DNA from: Hominenteromicrobium sp900549945
GTDB taxonomy: Bacteria > Bacillota > Clostridia > Oscillospirales > Acutalibacteraceae
Assembly (NCBI GenBank): GCA_902472305.1
Contig: CABRNK010000010.1
Location: 1-64,000, forward strand
Length of the DNA stretch: 64,000 bases
Direction of reading: 5' to 3'
In this document: one piece after another, positions 32,668 to 40,731 of the stretch
Layout: each line of letters starts with the position of its first letter
Numbering within the stretch: position 1 is the stretch's first letter
Made by a program: the position numbers and the translations under genes
Notes under the pieces: generated by a model
What the model was told of the DNA's origin: nothing
Database searches by the model: none
Seen by the model: the letters and a program-made list of their open reading frames with translations, nothing else

Positions 32668-33693
32668 ATGGATATGGATTTAGACTATTGCCTTTCCGAG
32701 CTGAAGGCGCTTCTTTCGATCGACTCGCCCTCCGGCTTTACAGACAGAGCGGCAGAGCATCTGATGCAGGCGCTGGAGACGCTCGGCTATCAGCCGAAAA
32801 AGACGCGCAAGGGCGGCGTGCTCTGCTGCCTCGGCGGCGAGGGAGACGGCCTGCTTTTAATGGCGCATGTCGATACGCTCGGCGGCATCGTCTCGAGCAT
32901 CAAGCCGAACGGCCGGCTGCAGATCTCGCCGGTCGGCGGCCTGCGCGCGGAGAACTGCGAGGCGGAAAACTGCCGGGTATACTCGCGCTTTTCCGGTACA
33001 TATACGGGTACGCTGCAAATTGCGAACGCCTCTGTGCACGTGAACGACGACTACGCCGGTGCAAAGCGCACGTTCCGCGACTCGGAGATCGTGCTCGACG
33101 AGAATGTCCGCACCGCGGAGGCCGTCCGCGCGCTCGGCATCGAGGCCGGCGACTTTGTCTGCTTTGACCCGCGCACGACGATCACCGAAAGCGGTTATAT
33201 CAAGAGCCGCTTTCTCGACGATAAGCTCAGCGCGGCTATTCTGCTCGCCTACGCCAAGCTGCTGCGCGACGAGAAAAAGACGCCGAAGCGCAAAATCTAC
33301 GTGCATTTCACAGTTTACGAGGAGGTCGGGCACGGCGCCGCCGCCTCTGTGCCGGATGACGTCACCGAGGTGCTCAGTGTAGACATGGGCTGCGTCGGCG
33401 ACGGCGTGACCTGCACCGAGCATGAGGTTTCAATCTGCGCCAAGGATTCCGGCGGCCCGTACGACTACGGCGTCACAACGGCGCTCGTGCAGGCGGCGCT
33501 GAAGGCGGGCGCAAAGTATGCCGTCGACGTTTACCCGCACTACGGCTCAGACGCCGAGGCCTCGCTCAGCGCCGGCTACGACGTGCGCCACGGGCTGATC
33601 GGCGCGGGCGTCTACGCCTCGCACGGCTACGAGCGCGCGCATATCGACGGCGTGCAGAATACACTTAAACTTCTCACAGCGTATACGCTGTAA
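32668..33693 (+). CDS. M42-family metallo-aminopeptidase
   Basis: 341 residues, glutamyl aminopeptidase/endoglucanase M family. Metal and catalytic residues are recognisable: H67 and D69 in MAHVDT, the bridging Asp in SRFLDDKLSA, the Glu pair in YEEVGHGAA, an Asp in LSVDMGC and a C-terminal His in ASHGYERAH. It should release N-terminal residues from peptides in the cytoplasm. ATG 32668 has AGGAG 10 bp upstream; ATG 32674 is also possible. It sits between the alanine T-box and alaS, so alanine shortage should raise peptide breakdown together with tRNA charging. Confidence 0.9.
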   Translation: MDMDLDYCLSELKALLSIDSPSGFTDRAAEHLMQALETLGYQPKKTRKGGVLCCLGGEGDGLLLMAHVDTLGGIVSSIKPNGRLQISPVGGLRAENCEAENCRVYSRFSGTYTGTLQIANASVHVNDDYAGAKRTFRDSEIVLDENVRTAEAVRALGIEAGDFVCFDPRTTITESGYIKSRFLDDKLSAAILLAYAKLLRDEKKTPKRKIYVHFTVYEEVGHGAAASVPDDVTEVLSVDMGCVGDGVTCTEHEVSICAKDSGGPYDYGVTTALVQAALKAGAKYAVDVYPHYGSDAEASLSAGYDVRHGLIGAGVYASHGYERAHIDGVQNTLKLLTAYTL

Positions 33694-33718
33694 AATCTTA
33701 AAGGAATGGTGAAACACA

Positions 33719-36349
33719 ATGCAGTGGACAGGTTTAAACGAGCTCAGAGAAAAATATCTCTCTTTCTTTGAGTCCAAGGGACATCTTCGTCTGCCGAGCT
33801 TCCCGCTGGTTCCGAAGGACGACAACAGCCTCCTTCTGATCAACTCCGGCATGGCCCCGATGAAGAAGTATTTCACCGGCGAGGTCACGCCGCCGAGAAA
33901 GCGCGTGACGACATGTCAGAAATGCATCCGCACGCCGGATATTGAGCGCGTGGGCATCACGGCTCGCCACGGCACGTATTTTGAGATGCTCGGCAACTTT
34001 TCGTTCGGCGACTACTTTAAGCGCGAGGCGACGGCCTGGGCATGGGAGTTCTTCACCGAGGTTCTCGAGATGCCGAAAGAGCTGCTCTACGTCTCGATCT
34101 ATGAGGACGACGACGAGGCGTTTGAGATCTGGACCAAACAGAACGGCGTAGATCCGTCGCACATGGTGCGGCTCGGCAAGGAGGATAATTTCTGGGAGCA
34201 TGGCTCCGGCCCCTGCGGTCCGTGCTCGGAGATCTATTTCGACCGCGGCGAAAAGTACGGCTGCGGCAAGCCGACCTGCGGCGTTGGCTGCGACTGCGAC
34301 CGCTTCGTCGAGGTGTGGAACCTCGTTTTCACACAGTTTGAGAACGACGGCCACAACAACTACACGCCGCTCGACCACCCGAACATCGACACCGGCATGG
34401 GCCTCGAGCGCCTCGCCTGCGTCATGCAGGGCGTGGATAATCTGTTCCTCGTCGACACCGTGCAGAATATCATGAGGCACATTTCGCGGATCGCCGGCGT
34501 CGAATACGGTGCAGGCGAAAAGAGCGATATTTCGCTGCGCGTCATCACAGACCACATCCGCAGCACCTCGTTTATGATCAGCGACGGCGTCATGCCCTCC
34601 AACGAAGGCCGCGGCTACGTGCTGCGCCGCCTGCTGCGCCGCGCGGCGCGCCACGGCAGACTCCTCGGCATCAACCGCCCGTTCCTTTCGGAGGTTGTGG
34701 ACACGGTCATTCAGGAAAACGAAAAAGCCTATCCGGAACTGCGCGAAAAAGGCGCGATGATCAAGAAGGTCATTTCCTTTGAGGAGGAGAGTTTCTACAA
34801 GACAATCGACAAGGGGTTCGCGCTGCTCAACGGCATTCTGGATCGGACCGACGCCACGATCCTTTCCGGCGAGGACGCATTTTTGCTCAGCGATACGTTC
34901 GGCTTCCCGATCGATCTGACAAAGGAGATCCTTGCGGAAAAGGGTATGGCGGTCGACGAAGAGCGTTTCCGCGCGCTGGTGCTCAAGCAGCGTGAGACTG
35001 CGCGTGCCAGCCGGAAAAATGCCGGTGCCGACGCTTGGGCGGGCGATGCCGACGTACTGGAAGGCCTTGAAAAAACCGCGTTTGCCGGTTACACAAAGCT
35101 GAGCACGGAGACAGCAGTCACCGCGCTTGTCAAAGACGGCGCCCGTGCAGAAAGCGCGGAGGCCGGAGACGAGATCGTGCTCACGCTGGCAGAAACGCCG
35201 TTCTACGCGGAAAGCGGCGGACAGATCGGCGACAGCGGCGTGATCCGAACAGATTCCTGCACAATCCGTGTGCTGGATACCACAAAAAATGCCTCTGGCG
35301 TTTACGTGCATAAGGCCGTTGTAGAGGAAGGCTTCGTGCGCGAGGGCGATGCCGCAGAGGCTTCTGTCGATGCCGAACGGCGCTTCGCGATCATGCGCAA
35401 CCACACGGCGGCGCATCTGCTGCAAGCGGCACTGCGCACCGTACTCGGCGACCATGTCGAGCAAGCGGGCCAGCTCGTCAATGAACAGGCCGTGCGCTTT
35501 GACTTCACGCATTTCTCGGCGCTGACCGACGAGGAGCTGCTCGCCGTGGAGAGGCTCGTCAACGAAAAAATTCTCGAGAACATCCCGGTGGAATGCCGCG
35601 AGATGCCGATCGAAGAGGCGAAGAAGCTCGGCGCAATGGCGCTGTTCGGAGAGAAGTACGGCGACGTCGTCCGCGTTGTCTCCGCCGGCGATTTCTCCAG
35701 AGAGTTCTGCGGCGGCACGCATATGGATTCCACCGCGAAGCTCGGACTTTTCAAGATCGTGAGCGAGTCCTCCGTTGCAGCCGGTGTACGCCGTATCGAG
35801 GGCGTGACGGGTACGAATGTACTCTCGATGATCTATGCGACGAACCGCATGCTGAAAGATACCGCGCTTGCAATGAAGGTCATGAATTTCGCCGACCTGC
35901 CGATCCGCGCCAGCGTGCTTTTGCAGGAGATCAAGGAAAAAGACAAGGAAATCGATTCCCTGCGCGCGCGCATCGCGACGATGGATCTCGGCACAATCCT
36001 CGATAACGCGGTCGAGGTCAAGGGCGTCAAAATTGCGACGGCCATGCTTTCCGGCACCGGCAGCGATACGCTGCGCACAATGTGCGACATGATCCGCGCC
36101 AACACGACCGGCCCGGTGGTCGCCGTGATCGCCGGCATTCTCGACGGCAAGGCGACGCTCGCCGCGACGGCGAACAAGGAAGCACAGGCGCTCGGCGTGA
36201 AGGCCGGCGTGCTGGTCAAAGCAGTCGCGCAGATCACCGGCGGCAATGGCGGCGGTAAGCCGGACTTCGCGATGGCCGGCGTCAAGGATCAGACCAAGAT
36301 CGACGAGGCGCTGGCCGCGGTCGAGCACATCCTGAACGAACAGATCTGA
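33719..36349 (+). CDS. alaS: Alanyl-tRNA synthetase
   Basis: 876 residues, full length. Class II catalytic core from the N-terminus (LREKYLSFFESKGH, INSGMAPMKKYFTG, GNFSFGDYFKREA), the editing domain with zinc-type motif HTAAHLLQAALR and CGGTHMDST, and the C-terminal oligomerisation/C-Ala region with GGNGGGKPDFAMAG. Charges tRNA-Ala. It is 25 bp downstream of the M42 peptidase and under the same T-box leader. Confidence 0.98.
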   Translation: MQWTGLNELREKYLSFFESKGHLRLPSFPLVPKDDNSLLLINSGMAPMKKYFTGEVTPPRKRVTTCQKCIRTPDIERVGITARHGTYFEMLGNFSFGDYFKREATAWAWEFFTEVLEMPKELLYVSIYEDDDEAFEIWTKQNGVDPSHMVRLGKEDNFWEHGSGPCGPCSEIYFDRGEKYGCGKPTCGVGCDCDRFVEVWNLVFTQFENDGHNNYTPLDHPNIDTGMGLERLACVMQGVDNLFLVDTVQNIMRHISRIAGVEYGAGEKSDISLRVITDHIRSTSFMISDGVMPSNEGRGYVLRRLLRRAARHGRLLGINRPFLSEVVDTVIQENEKAYPELREKGAMIKKVISFEEESFYKTIDKGFALLNGILDRTDATILSGEDAFLLSDTFGFPIDLTKEILAEKGMAVDEERFRALVLKQRETARASRKNAGADAWAGDADVLEGLEKTAFAGYTKLSTETAVTALVKDGARAESAEAGDEIVLTLAETPFYAESGGQIGDSGVIRTDSCTIRVLDTTKNASGVYVHKAVVEEGFVREGDAAEASVDAERRFAIMRNHTAAHLLQAALRTVLGDHVEQAGQLVNEQAVRFDFTHFSALTDEELLAVERLVNEKILENIPVECREMPIEEAKKLGAMALFGEKYGDVVRVVSAGDFSREFCGGTHMDSTAKLGLFKIVSESSVAAGVRRIEGVTGTNVLSMIYATNRMLKDTALAMKVMNFADLPIRASVLLQEIKEKDKEIDSLRARIATMDLGTILDNAVEVKGVKIATAMLSGTGSDTLRTMCDMIRANTTGPVVAVIAGILDGKATLAATANKEAQALGVKAGVLVKAVAQITGGNGGGKPDFAMAGVKDQTKIDEALAAVEHILNEQI

Positions 36350-36377
36350 TGTATACAAATCTTTGCGGAAAGGAGGA

Positions 36378-36423
36378 TATTCTGCGCAGGCTGCGGCTTT
36401 TAAAGCGGAGGCTGCGCAGAATA
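36378..36423. repeat. 12-bp perfect inverted repeat in the alaS-hinT gap
   Basis: TATTCTGCGCAG (36378-36389) and CTGCGCAGAATA (36412-36423) are exact complements with a 22-nt loop that contains a second small stem, GCTTT/AAGC. The repeat ends 9 bp before the hinT start and has no T-run, so it is not a normal terminator. It may be an mRNA structure or an operator. Confidence 0.6.
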
Positions 36424-36432
36424 AGGCGAAAT

Positions 36433-36771
36433 ATGGATTGTATTTTCTGTAAAATTGCAGCGGGCGAAATTCCGAGCACAAAGGTCTACGAGGACGAGCA
36501 GATGCTCGCCTTCCGGGATCTCGACCCGCAGGCGCCCGTGCACATCCTGATGATCCCGAAAGTGCACATCGCCTCTGCCGACGCGCTGACGGAGGAAAAC
36601 GCGCAGGTTGTCGCACACATCTTCACGGCGGCAAAGAAAATTGCCGCGCAGGAGGGACTGACGAACGGTTACCGTATCGTCAACAACTGCGGCGAGGACG
36701 GCGGGCAGACTGTAAAGCACTTGCACTTTCATCTTCTCGGTGGGCGCGCCATGGCATGGCCGCCGGGCTGA
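36433..36771 (+). CDS. HIT-family nucleotide hydrolase (HinT-like)
   Basis: 112 residues of the histidine-triad family, which hydrolyses purine nucleoside phosphoramidates and related AMP-lysine compounds. CIFCKIAAGEIPSTKVYED is the usual start, and HLHFHLLGGR is the histidine triad. Cytoplasmic. It follows alaS by 83 bp, with a strong inverted repeat in the gap. Confidence 0.94.
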   Translation: MDCIFCKIAAGEIPSTKVYEDEQMLAFRDLDPQAPVHILMIPKVHIASADALTEENAQVVAHIFTAAKKIAAQEGLTNGYRIVNNCGEDGGQTVKHLHFHLLGGRAMAWPPG

Positions 36772-36805
36772 TTGAATCGCTAACTGTAAAGGAAGGAACA
36801 TTCAC

Positions 36806-37345
36806 ATGGGAAAGGTTTACAAAATGACCATCGCGGGCTGCGAGCGCGAGCTGCCGATCTGCCCGATCAGCGATACGCTGGACATCGCGGGCTTTGTCAT
36901 GTTCAGCGATGTGGAAATCACGGAGAAAACGGCGGCGGCACTGTTCGAAAAGTGTCCCGCGCACGACATCATCATCACGGCGGAATCCAAAGGCATACCG
37001 CTCGCCTATGAAATGGCGCGCATCGGCTGCCGAAATTACGTCGTCGCCCGCAAGGGGATCAAGGCTTACATGACGAACCCGATCAAAGTCGAGGTCAAGT
37101 CTATCACGACCGACCACGTGCAAACCCTGTATCTCTCCGAGGAGGACTGCAAAAACCTCAAGGGCAAGCGTATTTTGATCGTGGATGACGTCATCAGCAC
37201 CGGTGAATCGCTCGCCGCGCTGGAGGATCTCGTCAAGGAAATCGGCGGCAACGTCGTTGGCAAGGCCTGTGTTCTGGCCGAGGGCGACGCGGCAGACCGT
37301 ACGGATATCATTTATCTCGAGCCGCTCCCGCTTTTCTTCAAGTAA
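36806..37345 (+). CDS. Purine phosphoribosyltransferase-like protein
   Basis: 179 residues of the type I PRTase fold. The PRPP motif ILIVDDVISTGESL is clear; ESKGIPLAYEMARIGCRNYVVARKG resembles adenine/xanthine PRTases. It probably salvages a purine base, but the exact base is not certain, and some APRT-like clostridial proteins are regulators. AAGGAAGGA precedes the ATG. Confidence 0.85.
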   Translation: MGKVYKMTIAGCERELPICPISDTLDIAGFVMFSDVEITEKTAAALFEKCPAHDIIITAESKGIPLAYEMARIGCRNYVVARKGIKAYMTNPIKVEVKSITTDHVQTLYLSEEDCKNLKGKRILIVDDVISTGESLAALEDLVKEIGGNVVGKACVLAEGDAADRTDIIYLEPLPLFFK

Positions 37346-37362
37346 ACCACAGAAAAAACATG

Positions 37363-37392
37363 AGAAGGACTCTGCGCCGGCAGGGTCCTTCT
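37363..37392 (+). terminator. Hairpin terminator after the phosphoribosyltransferase gene
   Basis: AGAAGGAC/GTCCTTCT stem with an inner CTG/CAG extension. The T-rich tail (TCTGTATC) is short, so termination may be partial. Confidence 0.65.
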
Positions 37393-37410
37393 TCTGTATC
37401 CGGCTTTTCG

Positions 37411-37438
37411 CATAACCGTCCGATTTGGCGCATATACT
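37411..37438 (+). promoter_or_regulatory. Possible sigma-E promoter of cwlD
   Basis: CATAACC at 37411-37417 and CATATACT at 37431-37438 with a 13-bp spacer resemble mother-cell sigma-E elements (-35 near ATA, -10 CATAcanT). Known biology supports it: B. subtilis cwlD is transcribed in the mother cell. The sequence match alone is moderate. Confidence 0.4.
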
Positions 37439-37456
37439 GCGCTGGGGTGATGCGGC

Positions 37457-38179
37457 ATGAAAAAATACGCTTCTGTCAAAATTTCCTATATCCTCACAGC
37501 CTTCTTTTTCGGCGCGCTCGTCTTTTTTCTGAGCTCTATATTCGGCGCGGTGCACGCGGTTTCCTCCGCCGCGGCAAAAGCGGAGGCGCGGCCGACCATC
37601 ATTCTCGATGCCGGGCACGGCGGGGAAGACGGCGGCGCCGTCGGCGTCAACGGCGTGGAGGAAAAGACCGTCAATCTGGCCGTCGCGCTGTACGTGCAGG
37701 AGGCGCTGCAAAGCGCCGGGTATCCGGTTGTTATGATCCGCGACACTGACACAGCCGTGGGCGATACGACGCTTTCAACCCTGTCCGAGCGCAAGCGCTC
37801 CGACATACAGTACCGCACACAGCTTGTGAATGAAACAGAAAACTGCATTCTCGTCAGTATCCACCAAAATTTCTTCGAACAGAGCCAGTACAGCGGCGCG
37901 CAGATGTTTTATTCGCCGAATAACACGCGCAGCGCCGATCTCGCCGAAGCGATCCGTCATGCGGTCGTCGCGCAGATTCAGCCGGAAAACACACGCGAGA
38001 ACAAACAGGCGGAAAGCGGGATCTATATTTTAAGCCACGTGGATGTACCGGCCGTCATCGTGGAATGCGGATTTATTTCGAACCCTGAAGAGGCGGAGCT
38101 GCTCTGCGACAGCGCCTATCAGCAGAAAATGGCCGGCGCGGTGGCCGACGGCATTCTTTCTTTCCTCGAAACAGAATAG
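37457..38179 (+). CDS. cwlD: N-acetylmuramoyl-L-alanine amidase CwlD
   Basis: 240 residues: an N-terminal membrane anchor (about 9-32) and an Amidase_3 domain with IILDAGHGGEDGGAVG, LSERKRSDI, SIHQNFF and VECGFISNPEEAELL. Zinc ligands His, Glu and His lie in the first, middle and third blocks. CwlD removes peptide side chains so that muramic-delta-lactam can form in the spore cortex. GGGGTGA precedes the ATG, and a sigma-E-like promoter lies upstream. Confidence 0.9.
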   Translation: MKKYASVKISYILTAFFFGALVFFLSSIFGAVHAVSSAAAKAEARPTIILDAGHGGEDGGAVGVNGVEEKTVNLAVALYVQEALQSAGYPVVMIRDTDTAVGDTTLSTLSERKRSDIQYRTQLVNETENCILVSIHQNFFEQSQYSGAQMFYSPNNTRSADLAEAIRHAVVAQIQPENTRENKQAESGIYILSHVDVPAVIVECGFISNPEEAELLCDSAYQQKMAGAVADGILSFLETE

Positions 38180-38261
38180 GTCTTTACAAAACATCTGTTC
38201 CATGATAAAATGATCGTAAATCGCTTTGCACTGCACGCATGATTAAAGGAATGGTTGTTTT

Positions 38262-39641
38262 ATGGCATTAAAAAGCAAGACCGTATATATCTGCTCTAGC
38301 TGCGGCTATGAGACGGCGAAATGGGCGGGGAAGTGCCCCGATTGCGGCGAATGGAATACGATGGAAGAATCGGTCAAAGCGCCGGCCGCGGCATCGAGGT
38401 TTTCTGCCGCAGCCCGCCCGGCGGTGCCGCTCTTGACGCGCCCGCAGACGATACAGGAAATCGATTCCGACGACGAGCATCGCTACCACACCGGGCTTTC
38501 CGAGCTGGACCGTGTGCTCGGCGGCGGGCTTGTGAAGGGCTCGCTGGTCTTGATCAGCGGCGATCCCGGCATCGGCAAATCGACGATCCTCTTGCAAATC
38601 TGCGAATACCTCGGGCAGAACCTGCGTATTCTATACGTTTCCGGCGAGGAGTCTGCGCGGCAGATCAAGCTGCGCGCGGCCCGGCTCGGCGTTTCGAGCC
38701 CCAATCTGCGCATTTTGTCGGAAACAGACGTGCAGCTCGTTGTCGAACATATCCGCACGGAAAAGCCGGATATCGTGATGATCGATTCGATTCAAACGAT
38801 GAATTTTACCGATCTGAATTCATCGCCGGGCAGCGTAACACAGGTGCGCGAGTGCACCAATGCGGTGATGCGCTGCTCAAAAGCGCTGGACATCCCCGCG
38901 ATTCTGGTCGGGCATGTCAACAAGGACGGCGCGATCGCCGGCCCGAAGGTGCTTGAGCACATCGTGGACGCCGTGCTTTATTTCGAGGGCGACCGGCAGA
39001 TGACCTACCGTATTCTGCGCGCCGTGAAGAACCGGTATGGCTCTACCAATGAAATCGGTGTGTTCGATATGGGGGAGGCTGGCCTGCGCCAAATCGAGAA
39101 TCCCTCGCAGGCCATGCTTTCCGGGCGCCCCAAAAACGCCTCCGGCACCTGTGTCACCGCAGTGATGGAGGGCACGCGCCCGCTGCTCGCCGAAATTCAG
39201 GGTCTCGCCACAACATCCGGCTTCGGTACACCGCGCCGGATGTCCACTGGCTTCGATTACGGCCGGATGGCACTGATCCTCGCTGTGCTGGAAAAGCGCG
39301 CGGGCTTTTACTTTTCGAATCTCGACGCATACTTGAATGTGGTCGGCGGCCTGCGCATCGACGAGCCCGCCGTCGATCTGGCTGTCGCGATGGCGTTGGT
39401 CTCCAGCTTAAAGGATGCGCCAATCCGGGACGACACCGTCGTGTTCGGGGAAATCGGCCTTGCCGGCGAGCTGCGCGCCGTCAGCCACATTGAAGCTCGC
39501 GTTTCCGAGGCGTTCCGGCTCGGCTTTACGCGCTGTGTCCTGCCGTACCACAGTGTCAAGAATATGGATCGCAAGCGTTTCGACGGCATGGAGCTGATCG
39601 GCGTGCGCAATGTTCGGGAGGCATTTGAAGCATGTGTGTGA
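38262..39641 (+). CDS. radA: DNA repair protein RadA (Sms)
   Basis: 459 residues. C4 zinc finger (C11, C14, C25, C28) in CSSCGYETAKWAGKCPDCGEW, RecA-like core with Walker A GDPGIGKS (100-107), the RadA-specific KNRYGSTNEIGVF motif and a Lon-like C-terminal domain. It helps branch migration during recombination. The next gene overlaps its stop by 10 bp. Confidence 0.97.
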   Translation: MALKSKTVYICSSCGYETAKWAGKCPDCGEWNTMEESVKAPAAASRFSAAARPAVPLLTRPQTIQEIDSDDEHRYHTGLSELDRVLGGGLVKGSLVLISGDPGIGKSTILLQICEYLGQNLRILYVSGEESARQIKLRAARLGVSSPNLRILSETDVQLVVEHIRTEKPDIVMIDSIQTMNFTDLNSSPGSVTQVRECTNAVMRCSKALDIPAILVGHVNKDGAIAGPKVLEHIVDAVLYFEGDRQMTYRILRAVKNRYGSTNEIGVFDMGEAGLRQIENPSQAMLSGRPKNASGTCVTAVMEGTRPLLAEIQGLATTSGFGTPRRMSTGFDYGRMALILAVLEKRAGFYFSNLDAYLNVVGGLRIDEPAVDLAVAMALVSSLKDAPIRDDTVVFGEIGLAGELRAVSHIEARVSEAFRLGFTRCVLPYHSVKNMDRKRFDGMELIGVRNVREAFEACV

Positions 39642-40408
39642 CGGAAGCCTTTGTAAAACAGCCGAATCTGCCGGAAGGGCGCGTCCGGCTCGCCGTTGTC
39701 TCCGGCGCATACCCGGAAATTTCGGAGGCATTGGAGCGCAGGGGAGTCGCCTGTATCCAAACAGCGGCGGATCCGCGCCTTCAACCGCAGATCGCGCACC
39801 ACGCGGACATGCAGGTCTTTCATCTGAATGAAAACAGAATCTTTGTTCTAAAAGGAGGAGCACAGGCACTTCGCGGCAAGCTCAAAAATGCCGGGTTTTC
39901 CGTTGCAGAAACAGCCTCAGAACCGACCGCGAAATATCCCGGCGACGTGCTGTGCAACGCCCTGCAAATCGGAGACAAGCTGCTTGCAAACCTCGGCGCG
40001 ATCGACCCGTATATCTACAGCTTTGCAGAATCGCTCGGGCTAAAGACGATTCACGTCAATCAGGGGTACACGCGCTGCGCGACGGCAGTCGTGAGCAATC
40101 GCGCGATCATCACGATGGACAGCGGCATTTACGCCGCTGCACAGTTCATGGGACTCGATGCGCTGCATATTTCCGAACACGGGATTCTGCTCAACGGCTA
40201 TGATTACGGCTTCATCGGCGGATGCTGCGGGCTGATCGACCGGAATACACTGGCCTTTACAGGTGCACTGGATTCCTTGCAGAGCGGCGATTATATCCGC
40301 GCGTTTTTAGCAAAGCATGCGGTTGAGGCCGTGGAGCTCACGCAAAACCGTATGCTCGATATTGGCGGAATTCTTCCGCTTAAAATATCCGCTTGTGATC
40401 CTGATTAG
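39632..40408 (+). CDS. DUF6873-family protein with guanidine-modifying-enzyme-like fold
   Basis: 258 residues. GYTRCATAVVSNRAIITMDSG, ISEHGILLNGYDYGFIGG and CCGLIDRNTLAF recall the repeated strands of amidinotransferase/deiminase (GME) folds, and I associate it with DUF6873. No catalytic Cys-His-Glu set can be assigned with confidence. It overlaps radA by 10 bp, so it is translationally coupled to a recombination gene; its role is unknown. Confidence 0.55.
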   Translation: MCVTEAFVKQPNLPEGRVRLAVVSGAYPEISEALERRGVACIQTAADPRLQPQIAHHADMQVFHLNENRIFVLKGGAQALRGKLKNAGFSVAETASEPTAKYPGDVLCNALQIGDKLLANLGAIDPYIYSFAESLGLKTIHVNQGYTRCATAVVSNRAIITMDSGIYAAAQFMGLDALHISEHGILLNGYDYGFIGGCCGLIDRNTLAFTGALDSLQSGDYIRAFLAKHAVEAVELTQNRMLDIGGILPLKISACDPD

Positions 40409-40485
40409 AATGCCAGCTTTGAAAATCGATCGATGTGCGCTGCATAAATCTGTGCGGGCAAGTCACTACAATATAGAGGCGGAAT

Positions 40486-40514
40486 TTGACATCGCGGAAG
40501 AAAACGGCTATAAT
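40486..40514 (+). promoter_or_regulatory. Consensus sigma-A promoter of the XerC-like gene
   Basis: TTGACA at 40486-40491 and TATAAT at 40509-40514 with a 17-bp spacer: a perfect consensus promoter. The predicted start near 40521 lies 210 bp upstream of the recombinase ATG. That long leader (40542-40731) contains a GCGCGC-TCC-GCGCGC hairpin near 40550 and no open reading frame I trust. The rest of the 323-bp gap shows nothing else. Confidence 0.85.
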
Positions 40515-40541
40515 TATACAAAATGATTATTTTGTATAATT
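40512..40541. repeat. 13-bp perfect inverted repeat overlapping the -10 box and transcription start
   Basis: AATTATACAAAAT (40512-40524) and ATTTTGTATAATT (40529-40541), separated by GATT. It overlaps the -10 hexamer and covers the predicted start, the position of a classic repressor operator. The binding protein is unknown. Confidence 0.7.
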
Positions 40542-40731
40542 TGAGGGACAAGCGCGCTCCGCGCGCCCGCGCTGCCCATCAAATGCCTTTAAAGTCCCGC
40601 TTCGATTTAATCCGCGCTTAACGCCGCTTGCCGCTTGAAAAAATCGGATATTGTGGACTTCGGGAATTGGCGCGTGACAGCGTTGCGGATGTATTCGCGT
40701 GGATCACATAGATTTTAAGGAGTTGAACCCC

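Noticed and set aside
33734..36616. A 960-codon open frame on the minus strand opposite alaS
   Set aside because: It mirrors a clear alanyl-tRNA synthetase and reads as low-complexity Arg/Ala/Asp-rich sequence; long antisense frames are expected in GC-rich DNA with this codon bias.
40512..40541. dif site for XerC/XerD
   Set aside because: Each arm resembles a Xer half-site, but the half-sites face the wrong way and the spacer is 4 rather than 6 bp.
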